Below are positions 43,081-51,000 of a DNA stretch of 64,000 nt, one piece after another (within the stretch, counting starts at the first letter, position 1; each line of letters opens with the position of its first letter). This DNA is from Fimbriimonas ginsengisoli Gsoil 348 (GTDB lineage: Bacteria > Armatimonadota > Fimbriimonadia > Fimbriimonadales > Fimbriimonadaceae): NCBI GenBank assembly GCA_945881865.1, contig CAMCVK010000006.1, forward strand, positions 1-64,000, written 5' to 3'. The position numbers and the translations under genes are program-made. Under the pieces are notes generated by a model. It saw nothing but the letters and a program-made list of their open reading frames with translations, was not told the origin of the DNA and searched no databases.

Positions 43081-43638
43081 TTACGCAAACATCGGCGCCA
43101 AGTCCTTCCGCAGGAGCGTTCTCGCGCGGAACAGCCAGCTCTTCACCGTTCCTTCCGGCGCGTTCAGCCGATCGGCGATCTCGTTGACTTCCATGTGCCG
43201 GAAGTGTCGCATCACGATGATGTCTCGGTACGGGTCGGGCAACCGGTTGATGGCTTCCATCACCAGCTGGTTCTCTGCCTCGCCTTCGGCAAGCTCGGCG
43301 ATATCCACGCGCGGGTCGGCCAGCGTCAGCTCGTGGCTCTCGATCGGCTCGCCCAGCAGTTTCCGCGCCCGAAGGATGTCGATGCAGCAGTTATGGCAAA
43401 TGCGACAGAGCCATGGCTTGATACACCGTGCGGCGTCGAAGGTTGGCAACGCGCGAAACGCCCGCAAGAGCGTTTCCTGAACGGCGTCGTTCGCGTCTTC
43501 GGAGTTTCTCAACTGGCGATATGCGATCTGTTGAAGGATCGGACGATAGTTTTCAAGGAGAATTTGGAGCGCGGCTTCATCCCCTGCTGAAGCCTTAACC
43601 ACCGGGTGGTTGTCCCACGTAAGCACGCGGCTATTCAT
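43081..43638 (-). CDS. ECF-type RNA polymerase sigma factor
   Basis: Start ATG 43638 (MNSRVLTWDNHPVVKASAGDEAALQILLENYRP) gives 185 aa. Region 2 is ILQQIAYRQLRNSEDANDAVQETLLRAFRALPTFD...IKPWLCRICHNCCIDILR; region 4 is INRLPDPYRDIIVMRHFRHMEVNEIADRLNAPEGTVKSWLFRARTLLRKDL. The linker holds two adjacent cysteines (HNCCID). No anti-sigma gene follows, since pyrH is next on the strand, 44 nt away. Its target regulon is unknown. Confidence 0.93.
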   Translation of the reverse strand: MNSRVLTWDNHPVVKASAGDEAALQILLENYRPILQQIAYRQLRNSEDANDAVQETLLRAFRALPTFDAARCIKPWLCRICHNCCIDILRARKLLGEPIESHELTLADPRVDIAELAEGEAENQLVMEAINRLPDPYRDIIVMRHFRHMEVNEIADRLNAPEGTVKSWLFRARTLLRKDLAPMFA

Positions 43639-43762
43639 TTTTTTGTGAGGAGTATAAGGCCCTCCCTCACCAGATATTGTATGGCCCGGCAAGGTGTGGC
43701 CTGGGCTTGTTGGGACTATTTAGCTATTCTTGATTCGCAGTCCTAGGTCTATTTTGTTTGGC

Positions 43763-44500
43763 CTATCGCTTTTCGAGCCGGCGCGTTTTGCCCATCATGC
43801 GGAGCTTCAATAGGTCGCGAAGCATTCGGGGCCCATCGCGCATCAAAACGACCTTCGAACCCTCTTGGTGTCGCCACCGAATTGGCACTTCATCGATGCG
43901 ATAGCCGAGGTCTCGGGCCACCATCAACGCCTCAAAATCGAAACCAAACCCGTTGAGTTTGCACCGCGAAAAGATGTCTTTGTTCGCGGCGGCGGTGAAC
44001 ATTTTGAACCCGCACTGCGTGTCGTCGATGCCGCGAATGCCGATCGTCTGCACCGCCAAGTTGAAGCTTCGACCCAGCATTTCGCGGTACCACGGTTGCC
44101 GGACCTCCAGGTTGCTGGCTTGCAGCGGTCGGCTGCCGATCGCGACGTCAGCGCCTTGGTTCATCCGCTCAAGAAGCTTTTCGGTTTCTTCTTGCGGCGT
44201 GGCGAGGTCGGCGTCGCAGAACAGGATGAGGTCACCGGTCGCTTCCAGCATGCCCTTTCGAACGGCGTAGCCCTTGCCTTGGTTGTCGGGGTAGCTGATG
44301 AGCCGAAAGCGGCCGTTTGCCCTGGCGAACTCGTGGGCGATGTCGGCGGTGCGGTCTTTGCTTCCGTCACTGACGACGGCCACGTCGTAGTCGTAGGGCT
44401 GGGCGTCGTAATACTCCTTCAGCCGGTCGAGGGTGCGCGGCAGGCGTTCCTCTTCGTTATAGGCGGGGACAACGACGCTGAGGTGCGACCACGAACTCAA
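43763..44500 (-). CDS. Glycosyltransferase family 2 (dolichyl-phosphate-sugar synthase-like)
   Basis: The 245-aa GT-A fold enzyme has LSVVVPAYNEEERLPRTLDRL, VVSDGSKDRTADIA, GKGYAVRKGMLEATGDLILFCDADLATP (DxD) and the acceptor region IDDTQCGFKMF typical of DPM1/GtrB-like enzymes, which load a sugar on a polyprenyl phosphate. There are no membrane helices. The start is TTG 44500, with GGAG 8 nt upstream. Confidence 0.92.
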   Translation of the reverse strand: MSSWSHLSVVVPAYNEEERLPRTLDRLKEYYDAQPYDYDVAVVSDGSKDRTADIAHEFARANGRFRLISYPDNQGKGYAVRKGMLEATGDLILFCDADLATPQEETEKLLERMNQGADVAIGSRPLQASNLEVRQPWYREMLGRSFNLAVQTIGIRGIDDTQCGFKMFTAAANKDIFSRCKLNGFGFDFEALMVARDLGYRIDEVPIRWRHQEGSKVVLMRDGPRMLRDLLKLRMMGKTRRLEKR

Positions 44501-44525
44501 CGCCTTGCTCCCATGTATCCCTCAA

Positions 44526-44551
44526 GTTTACCGACGCGGGAAAAGTTCCGC
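44526..44551 (+). repeat. 26-bp direct repeat, left end of a 1.6-kb island
   Basis: The 26-bp sequence (core CCGACGCGGGAAAAGTTCCG, preceded by GTTTA plus one more matched base at the end) is repeated without a mismatch at 46194-46219. It lies 25 nt upstream of the glycosyltransferase start. The pair brackets the SDH-protease genes. Confidence 0.85.
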
Positions 44552-44853
44552 ACCGCTAGAGGCATGGTTCGAGATCTCCTAAGCGCGTTTCAAAAGCAGG
44601 CTATCTTCGGCAGTCGTGATGCCTCTGACCTCGATGTGAAATCAGTTTGCCGTAGGTTTGACGGTCCCCCTGCGACTCGGTTCATTCTCAATTACCGGCA
44701 CTTCTTCTTAGAGGCTAATACTTGTCATGCCAGGTTTACTCCCACGCCTTGAATGGGCATATTTTATGGGATTTGGAAACGTCTTTTGAGCTGGCTCAAG
44801 AACATAATAGAGGTCATGTTTGCAGTTGAAAAGTGCTCTGGGCGGACGGTGGC
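44552..44853. other. Left, noncoding part of the island
   Basis: This 300-nt leader is AT-richer than its neighbours. A short + strand frame (about 62 codons, MVRDLLSAFQKQAIFGS...) can be read from about 44563, but I see no homology or ribosome-binding site for it. ACATAATAGAGG before 44818 is a possible -10 region for the protease gene. Confidence 0.45.
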
Positions 44854-45324
44854 ATGAGCGACATGACAGACGCGGAGACAATGATCTCGGCCGCGGCTCG
44901 ACTGAGCGTCTCCATCGATGCCGACGTAATTCTATTCAACGGCCCAGTGCACGAAGCACCGCGCAAGAAGTTGGTAAATCTGTTGGATGGCCGGTCCACT
45001 GGGCGATCGACGGCCTTTGTCGCGGTGACGACATACGGTGGCGACCCACATGAAGCCTATTTGATGGCCCGGTCCTTGCAGGAGAAATACGCAAAAATCA
45101 TCTACTGCGTTACCGGAGATTGCTTCAGCGCTGGCACGCTCATCGTGACAAGTGGAGAAGAGTTGGTTTTTGGAAAGCGGGGCCATCTTGGCCCCCTTGA
45201 CATACAAGTCCGCAAGAAGGATGAGTTTCTGGAGCATTCTTCTGGGATGGTGATGGCAACATCGCTTGATGAGCTTGAGCATCGTGTTCTGGCGTGCATG
45301 AATAAGCTGACAGAAGGTATTTAG
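44854..45324 (+). CDS. SDH-family ClpP-fold serine protease, N-terminal part (ends at in-frame amber)
   Basis: I take ATG 44854 (MSDMTDAETMIS); the ORF track begins at GTG 44833. The protein belongs to the SDH (serine dehydrogenase proteinase-like) ClpP/crotonase-fold group: VILFNGPVHEAPRKKLVNLL, VTTYGGDPHEAYLMARSLQ (oxyanion Gly-Gly), and CVTGDCFSAGTLIVTSGEELVFGKRGHLGPLDIQV, where FSAGTL carries the presumed nucleophilic Ser and GPLDIQ is the family Asp block. The frame stops at TAG 45322, and the rest of the family sequence continues in the same frame as the next entry. The domain up to the stop includes all catalytic residues that I can recognise. Confidence 0.75.
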   Translation: MSDMTDAETMISAAARLSVSIDADVILFNGPVHEAPRKKLVNLLDGRSTGRSTAFVAVTTYGGDPHEAYLMARSLQEKYAKIIYCVTGDCFSAGTLIVTSGEELVFGKRGHLGPLDIQVRKKDEFLEHSSGMVMATSLDELEHRVLACMNKLTEGI

Positions 45325-45342
45325 GACCACTACGGCGGTCAA

Positions 45343-45801
45343 GTGACAATGCGAACTTCAATGGAGTACGCGGCGAACTTGACGAAGGCCCTTTATGGAC
45401 AACTCTATGCGCAAATTGATCCCCGTCGTATTGGAGAGGATCGTCGTGCAATGCAGATCATGGATCACTACGGGAAGCGGCTTTCCAAGCGGACCAACAA
45501 CCTGTTGCCGGACGGATTGAAGCGATTATTGGAGAATTACCCCGACCATGGGTGCTACATTGATTTCGATGAGGCCCGCGAACTGTTTAAGACGGTCCGA
45601 CGTCCAAACAGTGGCGAGGAAGCGTTCGTGGAGTGCCTGAACGATGTTTCGGACATCACCATCGGAGCGCACAACAATGCGGTTGTGATAGATTTATCAG
45701 CCGGACAAGATGAAAACGAGCAGGAGGACGAAAATGAGCAAGCAGACTTTGCTAGAAATGCAGAAACAGCGGGAACTGTCCCCGAGGCAGGAGCAAATTA
45801 G
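45343..45801 (+). CDS. SDH-family serine protease, C-terminal part
   Basis: This frame is the direct continuation of the preceding one after a single TAG (phase is unchanged). It contains the C-terminal region of SDH proteinases: ANLTKALYGQLYAQIDPRRIGEDRRAMQIMDHYGKRL and LLENYPDHGCYIDFDEARELFKTVRRP. The tail is acidic (AGQDENEQEDENEQ). GTG 45337 or ATG 45349 could restart translation, but no good ribosome-binding site precedes them. Either the gene is a recent nonsense pseudogene, the amber is read through, or two polypeptides are made. Confidence 0.65.
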   Translation: MTMRTSMEYAANLTKALYGQLYAQIDPRRIGEDRRAMQIMDHYGKRLSKRTNNLLPDGLKRLLENYPDHGCYIDFDEARELFKTVRRPNSGEEAFVECLNDVSDITIGAHNNAVVIDLSAGQDENEQEDENEQADFARNAETAGTVPEAGAN

Positions 45802-45898
45802 GAAGATGGAGGCGGAGCAACTGGTCCGCGAACTTCAAGAGCGTGCGGCGGAGCAGCAACTTGCGGCGAGCCGACACCAGCGCCAAAGAACTTCCTAA
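45734..45898 (+). CDS. Small Gln/Glu/Arg-rich helical protein
   Basis: A 54-aa protein (MSKQTLLEMQKQRELSPRQEQIRKMEAEQLVRELQERAAEQQ...) starts at ATG 45734 with a strong GGAGG 7 nt upstream and overlaps the 3' end of the protease gene in another frame. It should be one long amphipathic helix or coiled coil. I do not recognise the family. Overlap and ribosome-binding site suggest that it is a partner of the protease. Confidence 0.6.
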   Translation: MSKQTLLEMQKQRELSPRQEQIRKMEAEQLVRELQERAAEQQLAASRHQRQRTS

Positions 45899-46193
45899 TC
45901 GCCAGACTCAACTCTTACGTTGTCTCCAGCAAACTGCGAAGTTTCGCTGGTTCGTTGCATGGATAAGCTGGACAGGGAGATGCAGTTTCGCGCCGAGAAA
46001 TGATCTCTCAGGCAAAGTTGAGTTTGAATCTGGTGCGCAACAGGCTATTTTACGCGCGAGTGCCGCACCTCCTGGAATGTTCGACTTTCAAGTCCTCCGG
46101 GCGTTCTTGGATGGACATCTTTTGCTCGTTTGTTCGCTCTGAAAGCTCACGAGCCGACCTGTGAGCAAGTTTTGCAAGCTAGCCAAGAGTGCG
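45899..46193. other. Right, noncoding part of the island
   Basis: No gene is supported. Frames called here (45843..46142) lack a ribosome-binding site and homology that I can see. I see no integrase, transposase or terminal inverted repeat. Confidence 0.45.
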
Positions 46194-46219
46194 GTTTACC
46201 GACGCGGGAAAAGTTCCGC
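46194..46219 (+). repeat. 26-bp direct repeat, right end of the island
   Basis: Identical to 44526-44551. It lies 5 nt from the stop codon of the GbsR-like gene. Removing one copy plus the island would leave the GbsR-like gene and the glycosyltransferase gene about 57 bp apart on the same strand. Confidence 0.85.
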
Positions 46220-46224
46220 CGAGG

Positions 46225-46821
46225 CTACGGCGCGGGGTTGACCTTAGTGCGGTGAACGAGGCTCTTCAGCTCATCAAGCGAAACCTCGTGCTTGAAAATC
46301 TCTTTGTACACCGCGTCGACCAGCTCAAAGATTTCCAGCAACGCAATCAGGCGGTTTCGCAGGGATTGGACTTCTTCGGACTTGTCGTGCTCGGGGAGCT
46401 TTGCAATTACCTCTCCGATGGCCTCGGCGGTCGGGTCGATCTCGCGGCGCTTCCGCTCTTTCACGATCCGGATGAACATCTGGTACGGATCGATCTCGGT
46501 GATGTACGTATCTTTGCGGTCGCCGGGCTGCCGGAAGCGGCGCACCACGCCCCAGTCCATCAGCTCGCGCAGGTTCATGCTGGCGTTGCCTCGGCTGATT
46601 TGCAGCCGATCCATGATTTCATTCACCTCTAGCGGCTGGCCGGTGACAAACAACAATGCATGGATCTGCGCCATTGTCCGGTTGATGCCCCAGCTGGAGC
46701 TCATGCGGCCCCACTCTAGGATGAATTGATCCTGGGCGGCATCGATGGTGCTGCCGGCGCGCGGCGGGCGTGGGTACGCCTCCGGCTCTTCATCCAAGGC
46801 ATGAATCAGGTCGTCTGCCAT
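46225..46821 (-). CDS. GbsR/MarR-type transcriptional regulator
   Basis: The 198-aa protein has the GbsR-type winged helix: FILEWGRMSSSWGINRTMAQIHALLFVTGQPLEVNEIMDRLQISRGNASMNLRELMDWGVVRRFRQPGDRKDTYITEIDPYQMFIRIVKERKRREI. The C-terminal 80 residues are helical and may dimerise. GbsR relatives control osmoprotectant uptake, but no such gene is adjacent. It follows the ferredoxin gene with a 3-nt gap, so they are probably co-transcribed. Confidence 0.9.
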   Translation of the reverse strand: MADDLIHALDEEPEAYPRPPRAGSTIDAAQDQFILEWGRMSSSWGINRTMAQIHALLFVTGQPLEVNEIMDRLQISRGNASMNLRELMDWGVVRRFRQPGDRKDTYITEIDPYQMFIRIVKERKRREIDPTAEAIGEVIAKLPEHDKSEEVQSLRNRLIALLEIFELVDAVYKEIFKHEVSLDELKSLVHRTKVNPAP

Positions 46822-46824
46822 CGC

Positions 46825-47076
46825 CTATTTTGCGGCGAGAAGGCGATCCGATTCCGTGCGGTTAAGCTCAATGTAGTGAACCCACTTTGCCGGCACATCT
46901 TCGTCGGCGAAGATTGCGCTTACCGGGCAAACGGATTCGCAGTTTCCGCAGTTAATGCAGAGGTCCGGAATAATGAAGAGTTGATCTTCGCCCTCGATAA
47001 AGCAGTCGACGGGGCAAACCTCAATGCAAGATTTATCTTTAACTCCACGACACGGATCGGTTACAACGTAGGCCAA
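46825..47076 (-). CDS. Ferredoxin, 7Fe/8Fe FdxA-like
   Basis: The 83-aa protein has a complete [4Fe-4S] motif CINCGNCESVCP. The N-terminal cluster motif reads CRGVKDKSCIEVCPVDC, in which the second ligand of CxxC is missing, as in [3Fe-4S]/[4Fe-4S] seven-iron ferredoxins. It is an electron carrier in the cytoplasm. Divergent from the Fe-S carrier gene at 47269, which suggests shared iron-sulfur control. Confidence 0.93.
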   Translation of the reverse strand: MAYVVTDPCRGVKDKSCIEVCPVDCFIEGEDQLFIIPDLCINCGNCESVCPVSAIFADEDVPAKWVHYIELNRTESDRLLAAK

Positions 47077-47192
47077 CGGTTCTCTTTTCTCCTGAGGCTA
47101 GAGTGTACATGAAGGTTCGGCCGATTCTTGGTGTGTCGGCTGTCGCCATTTTGGCCGACAACCTGTGCCGGACCTTTGGCATGAAGAAAGTC

Positions 47193-47207
47193 GGCCAACA
47201 ATTGGCC
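47193..47207. promoter_or_regulatory. Palindrome between ferredoxin and A-type carrier genes
   Basis: GGCCAA-CAA-TTGGCC lies in the divergent intergenic region, with further TGTCGGC/GCCGACA dyads at 47134-47160. These could be operators for an iron or Fe-S regulator; no consensus is recognised. Confidence 0.4.
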
Positions 47208-47268
47208 TAAGTTGGGCCACAATAGGAATCACAGGATTGCCGATGACGTAGTCAAAAGCAGAACAAAA

Positions 47269-47703
47269 ATGAGCACCGACACCCTAGAGAAGACCGCCGA
47301 AACGTTGACCGCCACCGAAGGCATTTCGCTTTCGGAGCGTGCCGCCGCTGAACTGAACGAAGTGATTCAAGCCCAAGCCGCCGAGAACGTTGTCCTTCGC
47401 GTTTGGATTTCGGCCGCCGGTTGCAGCGGGCTCCAGTACGGCATGCGCCTCGAAGAGGGCGGACCGGAGGAAGACGACTTGATGTTCGTTCAGGACGGCG
47501 TTCGCGTGGTCGTCGACAAGGACAGCTACGCCTACATGCCCGGCGCGACGATCGAGTACATCGACAACGAGCTTGAGAGCGGCTTCCGCGTGAACAACCC
47601 GGCGGCAACGCAGACCTGCGGTTGCGGATCGTCGTTCAAGACTGAGACTTCCGGCGGTTGTGGTAGCGGCGGCTGCGGAAGCGGCGGCTGCGGCTCGCGG
47701 TAA
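47269..47703 (+). CDS. A-type Fe-S carrier (ErpA/IscA family) with Gly-Cys tail
   Basis: Start ATG 47269 (MSTDTLEKTAETLTATEG). The A-type scaffold fold is clear: ISLSERAAAELNEVIQAQAAENVVLRVWISAAGCSGLQYGMRLEEGG...ATIEYIDNELESGFRVNNPAATQTCGCGSSF, with the three conserved cysteines (GCSG and CGC). It carries a 15-residue extension with three GGCGS units (GGCGSGGCGSGGCGSR) not usual in the family. It inserts or delivers Fe-S clusters in the cytoplasm. It is divergent from ferredoxin. Confidence 0.93.
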   Translation: MSTDTLEKTAETLTATEGISLSERAAAELNEVIQAQAAENVVLRVWISAAGCSGLQYGMRLEEGGPEEDDLMFVQDGVRVVVDKDSYAYMPGATIEYIDNELESGFRVNNPAATQTCGCGSSFKTETSGGCGSGGCGSGGCGSR

Positions 47704-47720
47704 ACAGATGGCTTTCGGAT

Positions 47721-47933
47721 TCACCCCGGCAGGGGTGACATCCCAATAGCCCCGGGGTCGAAGACCCCGGGAACGGAATGCATCCGTACCACGACCCTGG
47801 CAAGGGTCGCAGCTTTTCCGCTGGCATCCTTCAGGATGCGAAATTCCGCGCGCCGCCCTGTCCTGGGGTCTTCGACACCGTGACGTTTCTCCAGGCTACG
47901 CAGACTTGACCCTTCCAGGGTCGGGATCACCGG
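47721..47933 (+). repeat. Multi-hairpin repeat unit, copy A
   Basis: Six ordered stems: CACCCCggcaGGGGTG; CCCCGGGGTCgaaGACCCCGGG; CGACCCTggcaAGGGTCG; GCATCCttcaGGATGC; a TCCTGGGGTC...CCAGGCT stem broken by a short insertion; GACCCTtccAGGGTC. It is inserted between the Fe-S carrier gene and the metzincin gene. Confidence 0.85.
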
Positions 47934-47958
47934 TCGCTAGCTCGGGACGAACCGAACC

Positions 47959-48012
47959 TCACCCGGCCAGGGATGACATCCCAATACCCCCGGGGTCTTA
48001 GACCCCGGAGCC
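47959..48012 (+). repeat. Multi-hairpin repeat unit, copy B (partial)
   Basis: Contains only the first two stems (TCACCCGGCCAGGGATGACA and CCCCCGGGGTCttaGACCCCGG). It ends 7 nt from the stop codon of the metzincin gene and could serve as its terminator. Confidence 0.8.
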
Positions 48013-48018
48013 AGACGC

Positions 48019-51000
48019 CTATTTGATCGTGAACGTTCCGGTGGCGATGTTTGCCCCGTACTTCGCCGTCGCTCTGTACCGGGCCCAAACCGTGTGGCTG
48101 CCCACCTTCAATCCCGCGATGGGAACCGTGATTGAACTCGTTCCATTTGCGCCAGTGGTTGTCCATTTCTTCAGGACTCCGTCGACGTAGATGCCGACCT
48201 CGGCGTTCGATATTCCTTGGTCTGTGGCGCGATCCCTCAGCTTTGCCTCGATCGTAACCAGCAGGTCTCCCACCGCAGCGGCAACGGAAACCCGGGGGAT
48301 AGCCGGTCCGGTCGTGTTCGGGCCCAGTTCGCTCGTGGACTGCGTGCGGACCTCGGTCGCGGTCGCGGTGATGGAGCTGTATTGCCCGGTCGTGCCCACG
48401 GTCTTGTACAGCGACGCCTTGCCGCTGGAGTTAGTCGTGACGTTGTACGTTCCCAAGAATACGTCTGCGCCGCCGTTGCCCGACGCATCCGGAGCGAGCA
48501 CTCCAAACAGGTCCACCGCGTACTCCCGGCTTGGAGCGGCGGAAAGGCTGACCGTCGCCTTAACGGATTCGCCTTCGCCAACCAAGGTGATGGTTGGGAA
48601 GTTGGTCAGGCCGTTCGGCCCGGTGTCAGCGTCCAACGCGTCGTTCGGCGTTACTCCGAAATTGCCATTGCTTCCGTCCAAGTTGATCGCGATCCTTCCA
48701 TTTCGGGAGACCACGTTCCCGCGGATTGCGACTCCCGCCGCCGTCCCGGTTACCAGGATGCCGTTGGCTCGGTTGCCGAGGATCGTGTTTGCCTGGCCGG
48801 CCGCGGTTCCGCCGACGGTATTCCGTCCGGTGCGGTCAAACATCATGCCATTTCGGTTCGCAAGGGAGGCAATCAAACTGCCAATCGTGTTCCCAAAGAA
48901 CTGGTTGTTTATCGAGTCGGATCGATAGACGTAGATGCCGTCCCACGGGCTGGCGCAGATTCGATTGCCCTGGAAGACGTTAGACGAAGCTCCGTTGCCA
49001 ACCCAGACGCCCGCGCCTTTGTTCGCGATCGCGGCAGTGCCTGCCGCGTTTACGCCAACGTTGTTGTCGACAAAAACATTCTTGTTTGTGCCGAGGTCGC
49101 CGACCCCGATTCCATCGCTCTGGTTACCGGAAATCAGGTTGGCTTCGATGCGGTTTGCGGCTGCGCCATCAACCACGATGATTCCTTGTCCACCGTTGGC
49201 CCACGCGAGGGTTCCTTCCGGATTCGTGCCGATGCGGTTGCTCTTTATCTGGTTGCCCGAGGTTCCGAGCTGCCCGGCCACGTCGGACTTGCCGCCGACG
49301 TAGATCCCGGCTTGGGTGTTGCCCGAGATGACGTTGCTCAGCACGACGTTGTTGCGGGCCTTTGCATAAACCGCGACGCCGACCCATTTGTTTCCGGTGA
49401 GGGTGCTGGTCTTTGGCGTGCAACCGATGAAGTTTCCGGTAATCGTGTTCGCAGAAGCTTCGTTGACGATTTGAACGCCGCCGTTAGTGCTGCCCACAAT
49501 GACGTTCGCGTTGGCCGCCGCAGTCCCGCCGACGATATTTTTGGTCGCCTTGTTGCCGATGCCGACTCCGACCGCATTGCCTTTCACCGTCGTCCCGTCG
49601 AGCAGGAAGCCGATCGAGTTTCCGATCACCGCGTTGTAGCTGGCGGAATCCCAGATCAGAACGCCGTCGCTACCGTTACCGGCGATCACGTTTCCGGGGC
49701 CGACGGTGTTGCCGTTCGTGAAGTTATTGAGGCGAACGCCGTTGTACCGGTTGCCCAGTACGCCCGTGCCGTCTCCGTTCAGGCCGATGAGATTGCCCAG
49801 AATCTTGTTCTTGGCCGTTGTCGGGCCGTCCACATAGACGCCGTGGTTGGAGCCCGCGAGAACGTTTCGGTAGGCCACCACCGAGCCGCCAATGGTGCAG
49901 CTACTCGCCCCGTTGACGAGCGTGACGTTGTCCCAGCCGTTCGCCGCAGCCGTCGTTCCATCGGCGCTGAGGCCAATGAAGTTGGCCGCTACCGTCGTCG
50001 TCGACGTGCCGTCTAGCCAAACCGAGGAGTACTTGGACCCTCCCATCGCAAGCCCGTTGATCAATGCGCTCTTGCCTTGGATGTTGATGCCGTGCCCGTC
50101 GCCTTGGCCAGAGAAGTCGAGGTAGACCTCGGGACCCTTAGGGTTTGAATTGCCGGTAAACGACGTTTGAGTCGCGCCGAGAAGTTGGATATTGTCCGCG
50201 GTAATGATCGGGAGCGGGGACTTCGGCGCGATGCGGAAAACTCCACCCGAGAATCCGGGATCCGTCTTCCGAATGTTGAATCGGATCTTCGTTCCCGGGT
50301 TCAAGTTTGCGAACGCAATGGCTTCGCGCAACGATCCAGGGCCGCTATCGGCGGTGTTTGATGCTATCCCACAAGGCACGCCCGCACCATATTTGACCTG
50401 GACGTTGAAGCCAGTGGCGAATTCGCCCGTGACCGAGATCGAGAGATTGTTCTCCGCATCGGTGAACGTATCACCGACCCGCCATGCGCAACCGGCTCCC
50501 CCGCTCGTATCCGCGGGGTCACGCGCGAGGAGGACGGAAGCGCCGGAGTTCCAGGCATTCGCGACGGTGACTTTGTGGATGATCACGGCTTCCGAAGCGA
50601 TGGACTTTGCGGTGTCATAAACCGAATGTTTACGCGCTTCGACCGTGTAGTAAACGCTCCCGCTGCCGGGCAAAAATACCCGGGCAAGTCGAGTGTCGCT
50701 TGATGACGCGTTTTCCAGTTGCGAAAGCTTGATATTGACGGTTTGTCCGGGAGTGACGGTCGCAATCTCGTTCTGGTTCAGCCAGCCGTTGACCGTGTGG
50801 TGGTACCCGTTGAGGACGGTGCCGATCATCCCGTAATCCTCGAAGGTGTTCGACCAGTAGCGCCCGCCGTTCCCCATCGGATCCCAGTTGCTCTTGTAGA
50901 CGGCGCCCGCGACCGACGTGTGGTCGAGATCGAAGTTATGGCCTTCTTCGTGAACCAGCACGAACTGGTCGGTCCATGGGTTTAGGTTGGAAACCGGTCG

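Noticed and set aside
45843-46142. ORF of 99 aa in the right part of the protease island
   Set aside because: It has no ribosome-binding site or recognisable motif and starts inside the small helical protein gene.
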